Assembly (NCBI GenBank): GCA_016713675.1
Contig: JADJOS010000001.1
Location: forward strand, 2,777,656 to 2,841,655
Direction: 5' to 3'
Length of the DNA stretch: 64,000 nucleotides
From: Acidobacteriota bacterium
Lineage (GTDB): Bacteria > Acidobacteriota > Blastocatellia > Pyrinomonadales > Pyrinomonadaceae
Shown: in pieces, positions 25,734 to 34,990 of the stretch
How positions within the stretch are numbered: position 1 is the stretch's first letter
Layout: the number at the start of each line of letters is the position of its first letter
Notes under the pieces: generated by a model
Seen by the model: the letters and a program-made list of their open reading frames with translations, nothing else
Databases searched by the model: none
Told to the model about the DNA's origin: nothing
Position numbers and translations under genes: made by a program

Positions 25734-27412
25734 CGCGGCGTTGCGGCCTTGACTGGCTCCAATTCCTTTTTGAGAATGTTCTGAATGGTCGTATCGTTTG
25801 TAACGGCCATTGCCATCGCGACGTCAGATTCTATGACCTTCGCGTTCGACGGATCGGCTTCGGCCAGACGCCTTCGTGCCTCGGCAAAGGCATTCCGGGC
25901 TTTAGGATAATCGCCTGAGAGCATATACGCTCGTCCGACAAGGTAAAAATCTTCGCAATCCTGCGGTTGCGTGTTTTTCGACAGATATCCGGCCGGATCC
26001 TTGTCAACATCACGCCTGTTTTCCTCAAATGCACTTAGCGGAATATTGCGGGAACGCATCTCTTCGACTGGCGGCTTGGTCTCAACGGGAGCCGGTTTAA
26101 GGAAGAAATGATAAACGCCGAGACCGATCAGGGTTCCAACGACCAACATTCCAAGAAAACCGAGAATCGATCCGATCGACGATGATGGTTCCGGCACGGC
26201 ACGGTCGGCTACGGTCCCGCCTGTTTCCTGGCCGAACATCGAAAAATTGTCTTCCTTCACAACAACCGGCGGTGGTTCGCTGTAAACAGGTGCCGCCACG
26301 ACAGGAGCATGTTGGGAAACTTGAGCTTGAGCAATGGGCTCTTCGCGTGCCGGAACGAGAGGCATTTCGATCTCAGCAGTGTCGCTCGCAGTGAACGGGA
26401 TCGTGTCGTGCAGGGCTGCATCATCGTTTACATTGCTATGCTCTGTCTCTTGGGCAATTGGCTCCGGCTCGAATTGTTCCTGAGCTCCGGCGGGCATAGT
26501 CAATTGTCTGGTTTCCAACTCGAGCAGATCCTCATCGTCACCGTTGAGATCATCCTGCGACGGTTGTGGAAATCGTGCTGTCGCGATGGTCATTTCTTCA
26601 TCGTCGGGCAGCGAAAGCAGATCGTCGTTATCCGCGACTGCGCCCGCCGAAGTGTCCGAAACCGCTGCTCCGGAGCCGACCTCGACGATCACCGCGGTGA
26701 GGTTGTCCTCAGCACCCCGTTGAAAACATATAGTCTTTATTTGCTGACAGATAGTAGATGAATCTTCATCTGATGCAAGAAGTTCCGCAAGCTCGATATC
26801 ACCGATGTGACGCGTCACACCATCGGAGCAAAGAAGGAACTTTGTTCCCGGGACGATCATGATCGTCTTCATATCGACCTGGACCGTGGGTTCCGCCCCA
26901 AGCGCCCGGCTGATAATATTCTTGCTTGGATGGTTTTCTGCCTGTTCTTCGGTCATTCGACCGGCACGGACCTCTTCGGCGACCATTGAATGATCGTCCG
27001 TCTCGCGGAAAAGCGTGCCCTCCGGGTCAAGACGGTAGAGCCGCGAATCGCCAACATGTCCAATGGTAGCAATATTTCCGTCGACGTGAAGGGCAACGAC
27101 AGTCGTCGCCATCTTGGAAAGTTGACTGAGGTCGTTCGACATCTGATGTATCGCCGAATTGGCCTTTTCCAATGCGTCCTGCATTACATGTTCGACATCG
27201 GCACCGGCAGGGAAATTGGTGAAGGCCTCGCCAAGGATCTCAACTGCCATTTGCGAAGCGACTTCGCCCGCATTTGCTCCGCCAACGCCGTCAGCGACGG
27301 CAAAGATCCCTTTTTTGTTGATCTCGAGGAAAGAATCTTCGTTCTGCGGTCGCTTTTCGCTCAATCCGCGGTCGCTTACGGCTGCCGATCTTATGCCAAA
27401 ATGTGTGTCCAT
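25730..27412 (-). CDS. PP2C-type Ser/Thr phosphatase with membrane anchor and outer C-terminal domain
   Basis: Protein of 560 aa; ATG 27412 is preceded by GGAG, an in-frame TTG 5 codons earlier is disfavoured. Residues ~1-240 form a PPM/PP2C phosphatase (RPQNEDS, VADGVGGA, GHVGDSRLYRL, CSDGVT, EDNLTAVIV) with the metal-binding Asp residues. An acidic linker leads to one transmembrane helix (ILGFLGMLVVGTLIGLGVY) at ~430 and a TPR-like tail (YLVGRAYMLSGDYPKARNAF). Last in a fhaA-pbp-rodA-PP2C order that parallels actinobacterial pstP; it probably reverses STPK phosphorylation at the cell-wall machinery. Confidence 0.88.
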   Translation of the reverse strand: MDTHFGIRSAAVSDRGLSEKRPQNEDSFLEINKKGIFAVADGVGGANAGEVASQMAVEILGEAFTNFPAGADVEHVMQDALEKANSAIHQMSNDLSQLSKMATTVVALHVDGNIATIGHVGDSRLYRLDPEGTLFRETDDHSMVAEEVRAGRMTEEQAENHPSKNIISRALGAEPTVQVDMKTIMIVPGTKFLLCSDGVTRHIGDIELAELLASDEDSSTICQQIKTICFQRGAEDNLTAVIVEVGSGAAVSDTSAGAVADNDDLLSLPDDEEMTIATARFPQPSQDDLNGDDEDLLELETRQLTMPAGAQEQFEPEPIAQETEHSNVNDDAALHDTIPFTASDTAEIEMPLVPAREEPIAQAQVSQHAPVVAAPVYSEPPPVVVKEDNFSMFGQETGGTVADRAVPEPSSSIGSILGFLGMLVVGTLIGLGVYHFFLKPAPVETKPPVEEMRSRNIPLSAFEENRRDVDKDPAGYLSKNTQPQDCEDFYLVGRAYMLSGDYPKARNAFAEARRRLAEADPSNAKVIESDVAMAMAVTNDTTIQNILKKELEPVKAATPR

Positions 27413-27439
27413 GTTCGTGGTCTCCAAGTCCAGTTGTAT

Positions 27440-29218
27440 CTATGCGTTAGCTGTTGTGGGCTCAGGCTTCACATTAGCTTGGTCTTTCATTCGGTCGATC
27501 GCATTCCGGTGCGAAAATGCCATCAGCATTCCCAGCATAATAAAGCTCGTGATCAGGCTAAATCCGCCGTGGCTTACAAACGGCAAGGTGATACCAGTCA
27601 TCGGCAAAGCACGCGTGATGCCTCCGATGTTCACCAGTGCCTGGAATCCAATGAACGCAGCAAGGCCGATCGAACATAATTTGCTGAACATATCGCGCGA
27701 ATCGCGAGCTGTTTGTACGCCTGCGCTGACGAAAACAATTAGGGCAAAGGTTACCAATAAACCACCGAAAAGTCCAAGTTCTTCGGCTAACGCTGCAAAG
27801 ATATAGTCCGAATCGGAAACCGGTATTAGTTCTGGATATCCGAGCCCTAGACCGCGGCCGGTGTTGCCGCCTGAGGCGAGTCCGAACGTCGCCTGTGCAG
27901 GCTGAAAAGCTAATACGTCAAACCAGGCATCAACGTTGATCGTTTTCTGCAGGGACGGGTCTTCAGCGATCATCTCGGGCAGTTTTGGGTCGCGTTTTAC
28001 AAGATCTTCGTAATAATCGTCATAGTCCTCTTTCCACCATTTCACCTCGGGGTCAGGAGGATTAAAACCGTCGAGCCACAGATGAAATCGCTGTTGGATG
28101 CGGTTCGGAAGCACGGCCTTGACCGGTGCGGCGATCGCGGGCAAGAGCGGGATCTTCTGCTGTGTCGCGAGCGGCAACGCACCGACGATCAAGATCGACA
28201 TTAGCAGCACAACACTGCCGACGAGTACAAAACGCTGTGAAAAACGCCTGACCGCGACCACATACAGAGTGACATAGACCGATCCGAATACCATCATCTG
28301 CCCAAAATCTTTGAGTACAAAGAACGGTAAGAACGGCAGAATCGCCATAAAGACAAGCGGTAATACATCCTTAGCACGTGGAATGCCCCAGTAAGTCTTT
28401 GCGAGATTCTTGTACAAAACGGCCAAGATTGCGGCGAAACCGATCAAAAACGGTATCTTCGATAATTCCCACGGCGTCATGTTGCCAATCGATTTGCCCG
28501 CCCGTGAAGTGATAGCGGCCAAAAACAACGGGCCGAGAGTCAGCAGAACGACCAAGAATCCGTTGTCCTGCAAAAATCGCTGCACATCTTCCCGACGCAT
28601 CGCGACAAAAATTGCGATCATGCAAAAGATACCGAATAGCGGTATCAGCGTTCGCCCTGAGGTGAAAAGAGCTGTGATGGATTCCTTAGTAGGACGAAAT
28701 TTCTCCTGGTCGAGATCCACCGGAGCCGGCGGTGTGGCAGGAAGCCCCATCATTTGCTTCTTTTCGGCAGAGTAATTTTCCTTGATATAACGCATCTGTA
28801 GCGTCTGTATCTTTGCTTCGCGTTCGCGGGCGATGGCCTGCAGCTTTAAGCGGAGCATCGCACGGTCCTTTTCTTTCTCTGTCATCGATGAATTCTGGAC
28901 TTTTTCACGTTCTACGCGGTCGATGTCGGCGACATATTCATTGTCCGAGAACAGGCGATACTGAACGGTTAAACCGATCGAAAACAGCAGGACACAGGCG
29001 GTATAGATCGTCCAATTACCTTGATATCTGAGGAATTTCTTGATGAGAACCGGCAGGAAAGCCAAAAATCCGATCAAACTGAGATTTCGCAAAGCCCCGA
29101 AGAATCCGGTCTCATAGCCGCGTATCAACGCGCCGTAATAGACCGAATAATGGGCGATGGCCGTCAGCAACACGATCAGTGCCAATATGAAAAAATGTGA
29201 TGAGGTGCGGTTTTTCAC
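27440..29218 (-). CDS. FtsW/RodA/SpoVE (SEDS) family peptidoglycan polymerase, enlarged
   Basis: Protein of 592 aa, longer than the ~370-420 aa typical of RodA. The C-terminal SEDS core is clear: SGGNTGRGLGLGYPELIPVSDSDYIFAALAEE and LPMTGITLPFVSHGG. Extra parts are a charged segment with coiled-coil character near residues 105-170 (VEREKVQNSSMTEKEKDRAM) and a long outer loop before the core (GFNPPDPEVKWWKEDYDDYY). It partners the penicillin-binding protein immediately upstream, as RodA-PBP2 pairs do, in glycan-strand polymerisation. Symbol not given because RodA versus FtsW cannot be decided. Confidence 0.88.
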   Translation of the reverse strand: MKNRTSSHFFILALIVLLTAIAHYSVYYGALIRGYETGFFGALRNLSLIGFLAFLPVLIKKFLRYQGNWTIYTACVLLFSIGLTVQYRLFSDNEYVADIDRVEREKVQNSSMTEKEKDRAMLRLKLQAIAREREAKIQTLQMRYIKENYSAEKKQMMGLPATPPAPVDLDQEKFRPTKESITALFTSGRTLIPLFGIFCMIAIFVAMRREDVQRFLQDNGFLVVLLTLGPLFLAAITSRAGKSIGNMTPWELSKIPFLIGFAAILAVLYKNLAKTYWGIPRAKDVLPLVFMAILPFLPFFVLKDFGQMMVFGSVYVTLYVVAVRRFSQRFVLVGSVVLLMSILIVGALPLATQQKIPLLPAIAAPVKAVLPNRIQQRFHLWLDGFNPPDPEVKWWKEDYDDYYEDLVKRDPKLPEMIAEDPSLQKTINVDAWFDVLAFQPAQATFGLASGGNTGRGLGLGYPELIPVSDSDYIFAALAEELGLFGGLLVTFALIVFVSAGVQTARDSRDMFSKLCSIGLAAFIGFQALVNIGGITRALPMTGITLPFVSHGGFSLITSFIMLGMLMAFSHRNAIDRMKDQANVKPEPTTANA

Positions 29219-29221
29219 TTT

Positions 29222-31119
29222 TTATCGTGGATTTTTCGTCGTTTTCGCCGGTGTCGGGGCCTTGGCAGCCGGTTTGTATTTGTCTCCGAGCAGCCCGAGA
29301 TCACGCAGTTTAAGGATCAACGCCGCCGCGATCGGAGCCGCGGTTGTGCCGCCGTATGCAGAACCGCCGATATTCTCGACGACCACTGCGATCGCGACTT
29401 GCGGATTTTCGAGCGGAGCGATCGCCAAAAACCAACCGTCCCATCGTGTGAATTTCACCGGCTCATCGACCTCGACCCATTCACCGTTAACCTTTTTCCT
29501 CACCTTTCGCGTCTTCCTTGTACCGTCCGGGTTGTACACCTGCACCCCGTCCTTGTCCGCCGTTCCCGTTTTGCCGCCGGTCGTGATGCCGGTGCCGGCA
29601 AGTTTCGCCCTAACGACACCAGCAGTTCCCCCGGGCTCTTCGGTCACGGTCGACATAATGTCGCGGACCGTCGCAGCCTGCTGCTGCGTCAGAACTTGCG
29701 AGAACATCTGCGGCTGAATATCGGCTTCGATCTTTGGCTTCATTAGCATGCCTCTCAAATTTGCGGGTGCTGATGCTATCAAGGCCATCTGAAACGGGGT
29801 CATCTGTCCGGCCATTCCCTGACCCATACCTTCGACACCGAAATCGTAAAGGCTCAGCTCTTTGCCGGTGACGATCGTTGAACGTGCCAGTGCGATCGAG
29901 TTCGCGATCCGCGGTGTGCTAGCGTTCCAAATGTCTGAGAAAAAGCCCTGAGTTAGTGCTTCGGCCGGCGTTTCTACCGGCATGATACCTACGCTGCGGG
30001 CTGTTTCTGCCATCCGCTCGCGGCCAAGAAAATTCGCCATTTGCGAAAATATTGATTGCTTGATATCTTGAACGCTTCTTTTAAGAATACTTCACCACAC
30101 GCATGGCAGCTGCCGCCCGCGTCACAGATCGGCCGCGAGCCTCGAAAAGGCGTATAGCATTCGGGTGCCGGCTTTCCGAGCAGCATCGTGCTTTCCTTTC
30201 CGGCCCGAAACGCCGAGATCATGGTGAAAGTCTTGAATGTCGAACCGGGAACATAGAACTGCCGGGTCGCCCGGTTCAATAGCGGTTCGTCGGCCTTATT
30301 TGCCTCAAGTTTGAGAAAACCATCGAGCGATTCGGCTTCCGTCAGCTTATATGACGGGTTCGAATACGCTGCGAGTACATCGCCTGTTTGCGGATTCAGC
30401 ACGACGATCGCACCCTTTTTGCCTTCGAGCAGTTTCGCCGAATATGACTGCAGCTCGCGGTCGATCGTGATCCTTACGTCTTTGTTCTCAGGTTCGGGCT
30501 TTTTATATTTGGTCAATATCTCCCAGGCCTCGGGCATTGGGTCCGCTTCGCGCTTATATAATGTACGTTCAAGGCCGGGAGTGCCGCGTTCCGTCCCGAG
30601 GAGGTGTGCCATTTCCTTTTCGAGCGGGAATTCGCGGTTGAGGTGGCCATTCGGATCGATCTTGTAATAGGCAAGTGAGGCGTCGAGTTTGCCCGTACGG
30701 TCGAGCATCCAGCCGCGCAAGGTCGAAGAATTGATGCGTCGGTTTCGCAGATCTTTGTAGCTTAGAGCCTGAAGCTGGCCTTCGCTATCCGCGGCATATC
30801 GTGTCCAATATACCTGAAATCCGAAGACCGTGAATGCAAGTATAACGAACAAAAACTGCCATATCCACAAACTGCGGTTGGTGACGGTCTGGGTCAGTTT
30901 CTTTTTGACTGCTTTCGGCAGGCTTTGCTCGGCGGTGAATTTTGGGCGTCCAAAATTATCTACGAACGTAATGATCAGAAACGCGATAAGTACCGCGATG
31001 CCGATCAAATAGACGATCGAGAGGCCGGCGGGCGTGCGTTCAAGTACCTGACCGCCGAAGATCTGATCCGGTTTCAGCCATTTCGGCAGCTCAATGAATA
31101 ACAACAACGATGAGTTCAT
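29222..31119 (-). CDS. Penicillin-binding protein, class B type transpeptidase (one frameshift)
   Basis: Reads as a ~632-aa protein in two frames. N-terminal membrane segments (LIGIAVLIAFLIITF, LWIWQFLFVILAFTVF), a dimerisation-like domain, then transpeptidase motifs: S293 in GSTFK, SSN in KISSNQYF, and KTG in GGKTGTADKDG. The break follows SSNQYF at a run of four A on the plus strand (30046-30049); one extra base continues as SQMANFLGRERM. It sits between rodA and a FHA gene, overlapping the latter by 4 bp, as pbpA does in Actinobacteria. All catalytic motifs are present, so a consensus error is more likely than a dead gene. Confidence 0.85.
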
Positions 31120-32294
31120 TCTTTTGCTCCCGGCATCGGAATCGGTTTTTCGGCGGCTACCGGATCGGGCGTTACCAACGGCTTAAGTTCGAGAACAGTT
31201 TCCGGCATCCCGACATTCGGCCGAATTGCAGTTTCCGGCTCCTCAGCCCTTGGTTCGGCAGCAATATCCGGTTCTTCTTCTGTTTCACTTTCCCGTGATT
31301 TGCGATCTGCACCAAGCGTTTCCGCGACCTTTGCTGTATCGACAAATTCATCCTCCGCAGCCTCAGGCACTTCAGGCGACGTCCGGCTCTTGAATTCAAA
31401 ACCATCGATCTCGACAGTGTCCATCTTCTCAGGTTCTTCGCCAACAACCGCAGGCGGCGTGATCACGGCACGCTGTATGTGTTCCAACGTCACATCGATC
31501 AGCCCAAACTTCACAACGTCGTCATTTTCGAGCAGATTCGCCTTTCCATACGCAATACGTTCACCGTTTATGAATGTTCCGTTGGTCGAACCCGTATCCG
31601 CGACCGACAATCTGCCTTCGGGCGTAAGTGCCAGCGTCGCGTGGATCTTCGAAATGCTTGCGTCGTTGATCTGCAGTCCATTGTCGCCGGTCCGTCCGAT
31701 CGAGATCCGCCCGGAAGCAGGGAACTCGATCTTTCGTTCGATGTCCTGTCCACCAACTCTGAATCGAGCCGTGAAAATATCGACGGTCGAAGGCATCGCA
31801 TGGATCTCGGCCAGCACCGACGAAACATCGACCGCCGGAACCGTTACATTCATCTCGACCTCGCGGTCGTCCTCGTCAAACTTGTCGAATCCGGCGAGCA
31901 ATTTAACGCCATCGACAAAATAGTCGACCTTGACCTCTAACTCGACCGGAGCGTACGTGTAATAGAGCGAATCGTTTATGTGATCGATCGTGGCCGTGAG
32001 CAGTTCGTCTTGGAGGCTGCCGATGAGAGTTTCGCTTTCTGTCGAGAATTTATCCCATTGTATCTTGAGCTTGATCAGATGGGGCACGACTTTTCCTTTG
32101 CCGGGAATGTCGCGGGCCTCGGCGTCGAGGAGTTTTTTGATCCGCTCGATCAGTTCGCTGGTAGCCAGACTGCTAGACGGCGTCCAGCGACGTCCCGTAA
32201 GACGATCGAACGTGTCGCCGAGTTTGGTCAACACTCCGCGAAATAACCAATCGGCTAACGGCTTTTTTCTCGGTGAGATCCTTGTTTCAGACAT
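31116..32294 (-). CDS. FhaA-like protein (DUF3662 + FHA domain)
   Basis: Protein of 392 aa. Residues ~40-140 resemble the DUF3662 domain of mycobacterial FhaA. A FHA domain follows at ~200-290 (ISIGRTGDNGLQI, SKIHA, GSTNGTFINGE). The last ~100 residues are acidic and Glu/Pro-rich, probably disordered. In Mycobacterium FhaA is a substrate/reader of PknB and acts with the cell-wall machinery; the same gene neighbours here (pbp, rodA, PP2C) support an equivalent role. First gene of the operon, divergent from the pilin cluster. Confidence 0.82.
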   Translation of the reverse strand: MSETRISPRKKPLADWLFRGVLTKLGDTFDRLTGRRWTPSSSLATSELIERIKKLLDAEARDIPGKGKVVPHLIKLKIQWDKFSTESETLIGSLQDELLTATIDHINDSLYYTYAPVELEVKVDYFVDGVKLLAGFDKFDEDDREVEMNVTVPAVDVSSVLAEIHAMPSTVDIFTARFRVGGQDIERKIEFPASGRISIGRTGDNGLQINDASISKIHATLALTPEGRLSVADTGSTNGTFINGERIAYGKANLLENDDVVKFGLIDVTLEHIQRAVITPPAVVGEEPEKMDTVEIDGFEFKSRTSPEVPEAAEDEFVDTAKVAETLGADRKSRESETEEEPDIAAEPRAEEPETAIRPNVGMPETVLELKPLVTPDPVAAEKPIPMPGAKE

Positions 32295-32511
32295 TAAGCC
32301 AAAACTGAACGAATTCTTCTAATTGAAGACTGCGGTCATTTTAACGCAAAGACCGGTCAAAGAAAAGCAAATTGACCTATTGATTTAATGTGCACAACAA
32401 TGTAAAATGTTTTTGGAATTCGTTGTACATTCCATCTTTCATCTACTAGAGCTTCCATATCCGAAATATTCGGAATAGTTATTTTTTTGGCCGCCGGGCG
32501 ACATAGAGAAT

Positions 32512-33213
32512 ATGAGAAAAGTGCAAAAAAGTAGGCTGAGCAGCGAGTCCGGCTTCTCAATTATCGAGATACTTGTCGTCGTCGGCATAATCGGCATTAT
32601 GAGCACTATCGCGATCTTTTATGCGACCAATCATAAAAAGGCCTATCAGCCCGATGACCAGGCATTGATGCTTGCCGACATGCTGCAGGAGGCGAGGCAA
32701 AGAGCCCTGACGCAGCGTCGGACGATGCGCGTCGAGGTAAATCTCGCGACAAATTCGGCCGTGCTCTACGACGAGAATACCAACGCGACCACATCCAGCG
32801 ATGACGCCGCGATCAAGGCTATGAACCTCTTTGCTCCGACAAACGTCAAGGTGGACTCCCGTCCATCGCAGATCTCTTACAACCCAGCGGAACTTTTGCC
32901 CGTTCCAAATGCTGTTTTCAAGCCCAGCGTCTATACGCCGTCGGTAAGCCAGAGTGTATTTACGATACGCTTTTTGGCGAATGGATCGGCGGTCGACGCC
33001 GGAACCAACGCAACCGGAGCGGGGGCGGTCCCGACCGGAGTCACGCTCCATATTTGGGCACCAAAGAAGACCGACGCCACTCAATCTGAAATTGCCCGTG
33101 CCATAACGATCCTAGGTTCAACGGGTGTTATTCGTTTGTGGGAATTCGATCCTTCGTCGCCGGCTGCCAATAAATGGAAAGATTCGCGTCGGAGCAGCTC
33201 TTACGGAAGCTAA
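32512..33213 (+). CDS. Type IV minor pilin, GspH/FimT-like
   Basis: Protein of 233 aa. Prepilin signal: a basic leader, then the cleavage site in SESG|FSIIEIL with Glu at mature position 5, followed by a hydrophobic helix (VVVGIIGIMSTIAIFY). The body is a GspH-like beta domain (LADMLQEARQRALTQRRTMRVEV). It is probably cleaved by PilD and sits in the pilus tip or a type II-like pseudopilus. First of four same-strand pilin genes. Confidence 0.82.
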   Translation: MRKVQKSRLSSESGFSIIEILVVVGIIGIMSTIAIFYATNHKKAYQPDDQALMLADMLQEARQRALTQRRTMRVEVNLATNSAVLYDENTNATTSSDDAAIKAMNLFAPTNVKVDSRPSQISYNPAELLPVPNAVFKPSVYTPSVSQSVFTIRFLANGSAVDAGTNATGAGAVPTGVTLHIWAPKKTDATQSEIARAITILGSTGVIRLWEFDPSSPAANKWKDSRRSSSYGS

Positions 33214-33266
33214 TTGTAAAGGTTCCACAAACAAAGACCCGTACTTTTTTAGCCAGGTAACAAAAA

Positions 33267-33842
33267 ATGCGAATTCGTAAAAAAGGTCAGGAAGGATTCT
33301 CTTACATCGACGTCATGATCGCTATTGTGATCTTGATGATCGGTATTTTGGCGATGGTCGGAGCACTTGCCGCCAATCTCGTTCGTTCGATGGAATCAGA
33401 GCGTCGGATCATGGCCAAGCAGATCGCCCTTTCGACGATCGAATCGATCGTGTCGGCCAAGGACATCAAGCGTGACGGCGTGATCGATGGTTGGGATTCG
33501 CTTCGCAATGTTATGTCATCGGTCCCCACCGGCGAGATAAACGGCATATTTGTCACCGGTTATAACCCTGTTCGTGTGGATGTCGGCTGGGATGGGGTCG
33601 CCGGTACTATCGACGATGCCTGTCCCGGCAGCGATCCATGCGTGGTCACGGGACGGACTACCAACTCAAGCGAACTTATGAAAGGGTTTCAACGCGAGAT
33701 CGTGATCACGGACGTTGCTGACCCGGAACGCCCATCGCCTCCGCACGGTATCACTCGCCGGCGGATCGACGTGAATATCAAATATTTCGTAAATCAGGCG
33801 ACTCGTCAGGAAACTGCCTCGACGATCATAACCAACTACTAG
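33267..33842 (+). CDS. Type IV minor pilin, PilV-like
   Basis: Protein of 191 aa with the prepilin site in GQEG|FSYIDVMIAIVIL and a hydrophobic helix; mature residue 5 is Asp rather than the usual Glu. Size and position between a FimT-like and a PilW-like gene fit PilV. The C-terminal body (GWDSLRNVMSSVPTGE, RREIV) is variable as in this family. Confidence 0.78.
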   Translation: MRIRKKGQEGFSYIDVMIAIVILMIGILAMVGALAANLVRSMESERRIMAKQIALSTIESIVSAKDIKRDGVIDGWDSLRNVMSSVPTGEINGIFVTGYNPVRVDVGWDGVAGTIDDACPGSDPCVVTGRTTNSSELMKGFQREIVITDVADPERPSPPHGITRRRIDVNIKYFVNQATRQETASTIITNY

Positions 33843-33854
33843 AGGAAACTACTG

Positions 33855-34970
33855 ATGATCTCGAAACAAAATAGTCTGACCGCCGGCCGCGTCCGAAGCG
33901 CGTATAGCACCGAACGCGGTTTCAGCCTGCTCGAACTGATGATCGCAATGGTCATCTTTATCATTATCTCGGGTGCGATCTTCGGCCTGATGCAGCTTGG
34001 AAACTATGACCGGAACCGGGCCAGCCGCCGCAGCGACGTGCTCAAAAACGCACGCGTTGCCATACACATGGTTGGCCGTGACGTATTGAATGCCGGTCTA
34101 GGATATCACCGCCGCGGGGCTATTGTTCCCGATAATTTCAACACGACACGTCTGGGTGTCCCCGCCGATGTGGACAGCGTACGCGATATGGTCACATCGA
34201 TCGTCAGCGGAAACAACCTTTACACCAACAATTTGAATACCGATACGAATGCAAGGACGGATTCGATCGCCTTTGCATACCGCGATGTTGATTTCAATGC
34301 CGGCAATGTTATCGACCTTTTGAGCGTCGGTCCCGGCAGCACGTCGGCAGTTGCCCGGTTGACATCAAAGACATCGACCGGATTTGCTGCTGCACAGATT
34401 TACGATCTGTTTTTGATCGAGTCCGACACTTCGCAGGTCCTGGCAATGACAACTGCGGTCAACGGTTCAAATACGATCGACGCCGCCTTTGGAGATCCGC
34501 TAGGGATAAATCAGGCGTTGAACGGCTCGGGCCAGGCAGGCAGCGTCCTGCGGCAATGTACATCAACAACTGATCAGAACTGCACGACATATTCGGCAAC
34601 GGCGAAACGGGTCTTTTTGGTCGGCTACCGTGTAAAACCGGATGGCACATTGGTTCGCCTGATCTACGGCAACAACCGAGGGGCCGGTGCTTCTGCACAG
34701 GTGCAGGAACTGCCGCTGGCGTATAACATTGAAGATCTCCAGATCAAATACATTCTTGAAGACGGCCAGACAGCCGACAATCCCTCGGTCGGAGCTGACG
34801 GCATCGTTGGCACGACCGACGACGATTGGCAGGGTTTCAACTCGATCCGTCAGATCATGATCACGATCAAGGTCCAATCGACCGAGAACGACGAAAAAAC
34901 AGGCCGGCCTGAATCGATCGTCATGACATCGACGTTCAGCACCAGAAATTTGGGATATGACGCAGGTTAA
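33855..34970 (+). CDS. Type IV minor pilin, PilW-like
   Basis: Protein of 371 aa. Prepilin site in TERG|FSLLELMIAMVIF with Glu5, then a hydrophobic helix. The large globular part (KNARVAIHMVGRDVLNAGLGY) matches PilW-type proteins that extend the pilus tip complex. AGAGG lies upstream of the ATG, and the gene starts 12 bp after the PilV-like gene. Confidence 0.8.
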   Translation: MISKQNSLTAGRVRSAYSTERGFSLLELMIAMVIFIIISGAIFGLMQLGNYDRNRASRRSDVLKNARVAIHMVGRDVLNAGLGYHRRGAIVPDNFNTTRLGVPADVDSVRDMVTSIVSGNNLYTNNLNTDTNARTDSIAFAYRDVDFNAGNVIDLLSVGPGSTSAVARLTSKTSTGFAAAQIYDLFLIESDTSQVLAMTTAVNGSNTIDAAFGDPLGINQALNGSGQAGSVLRQCTSTTDQNCTTYSATAKRVFLVGYRVKPDGTLVRLIYGNNRGAGASAQVQELPLAYNIEDLQIKYILEDGQTADNPSVGADGIVGTTDDDWQGFNSIRQIMITIKVQSTENDEKTGRPESIVMTSTFSTRNLGYDAG

Positions 34971-34990
34971 CAGCTAGAGGTTTAATTGAA

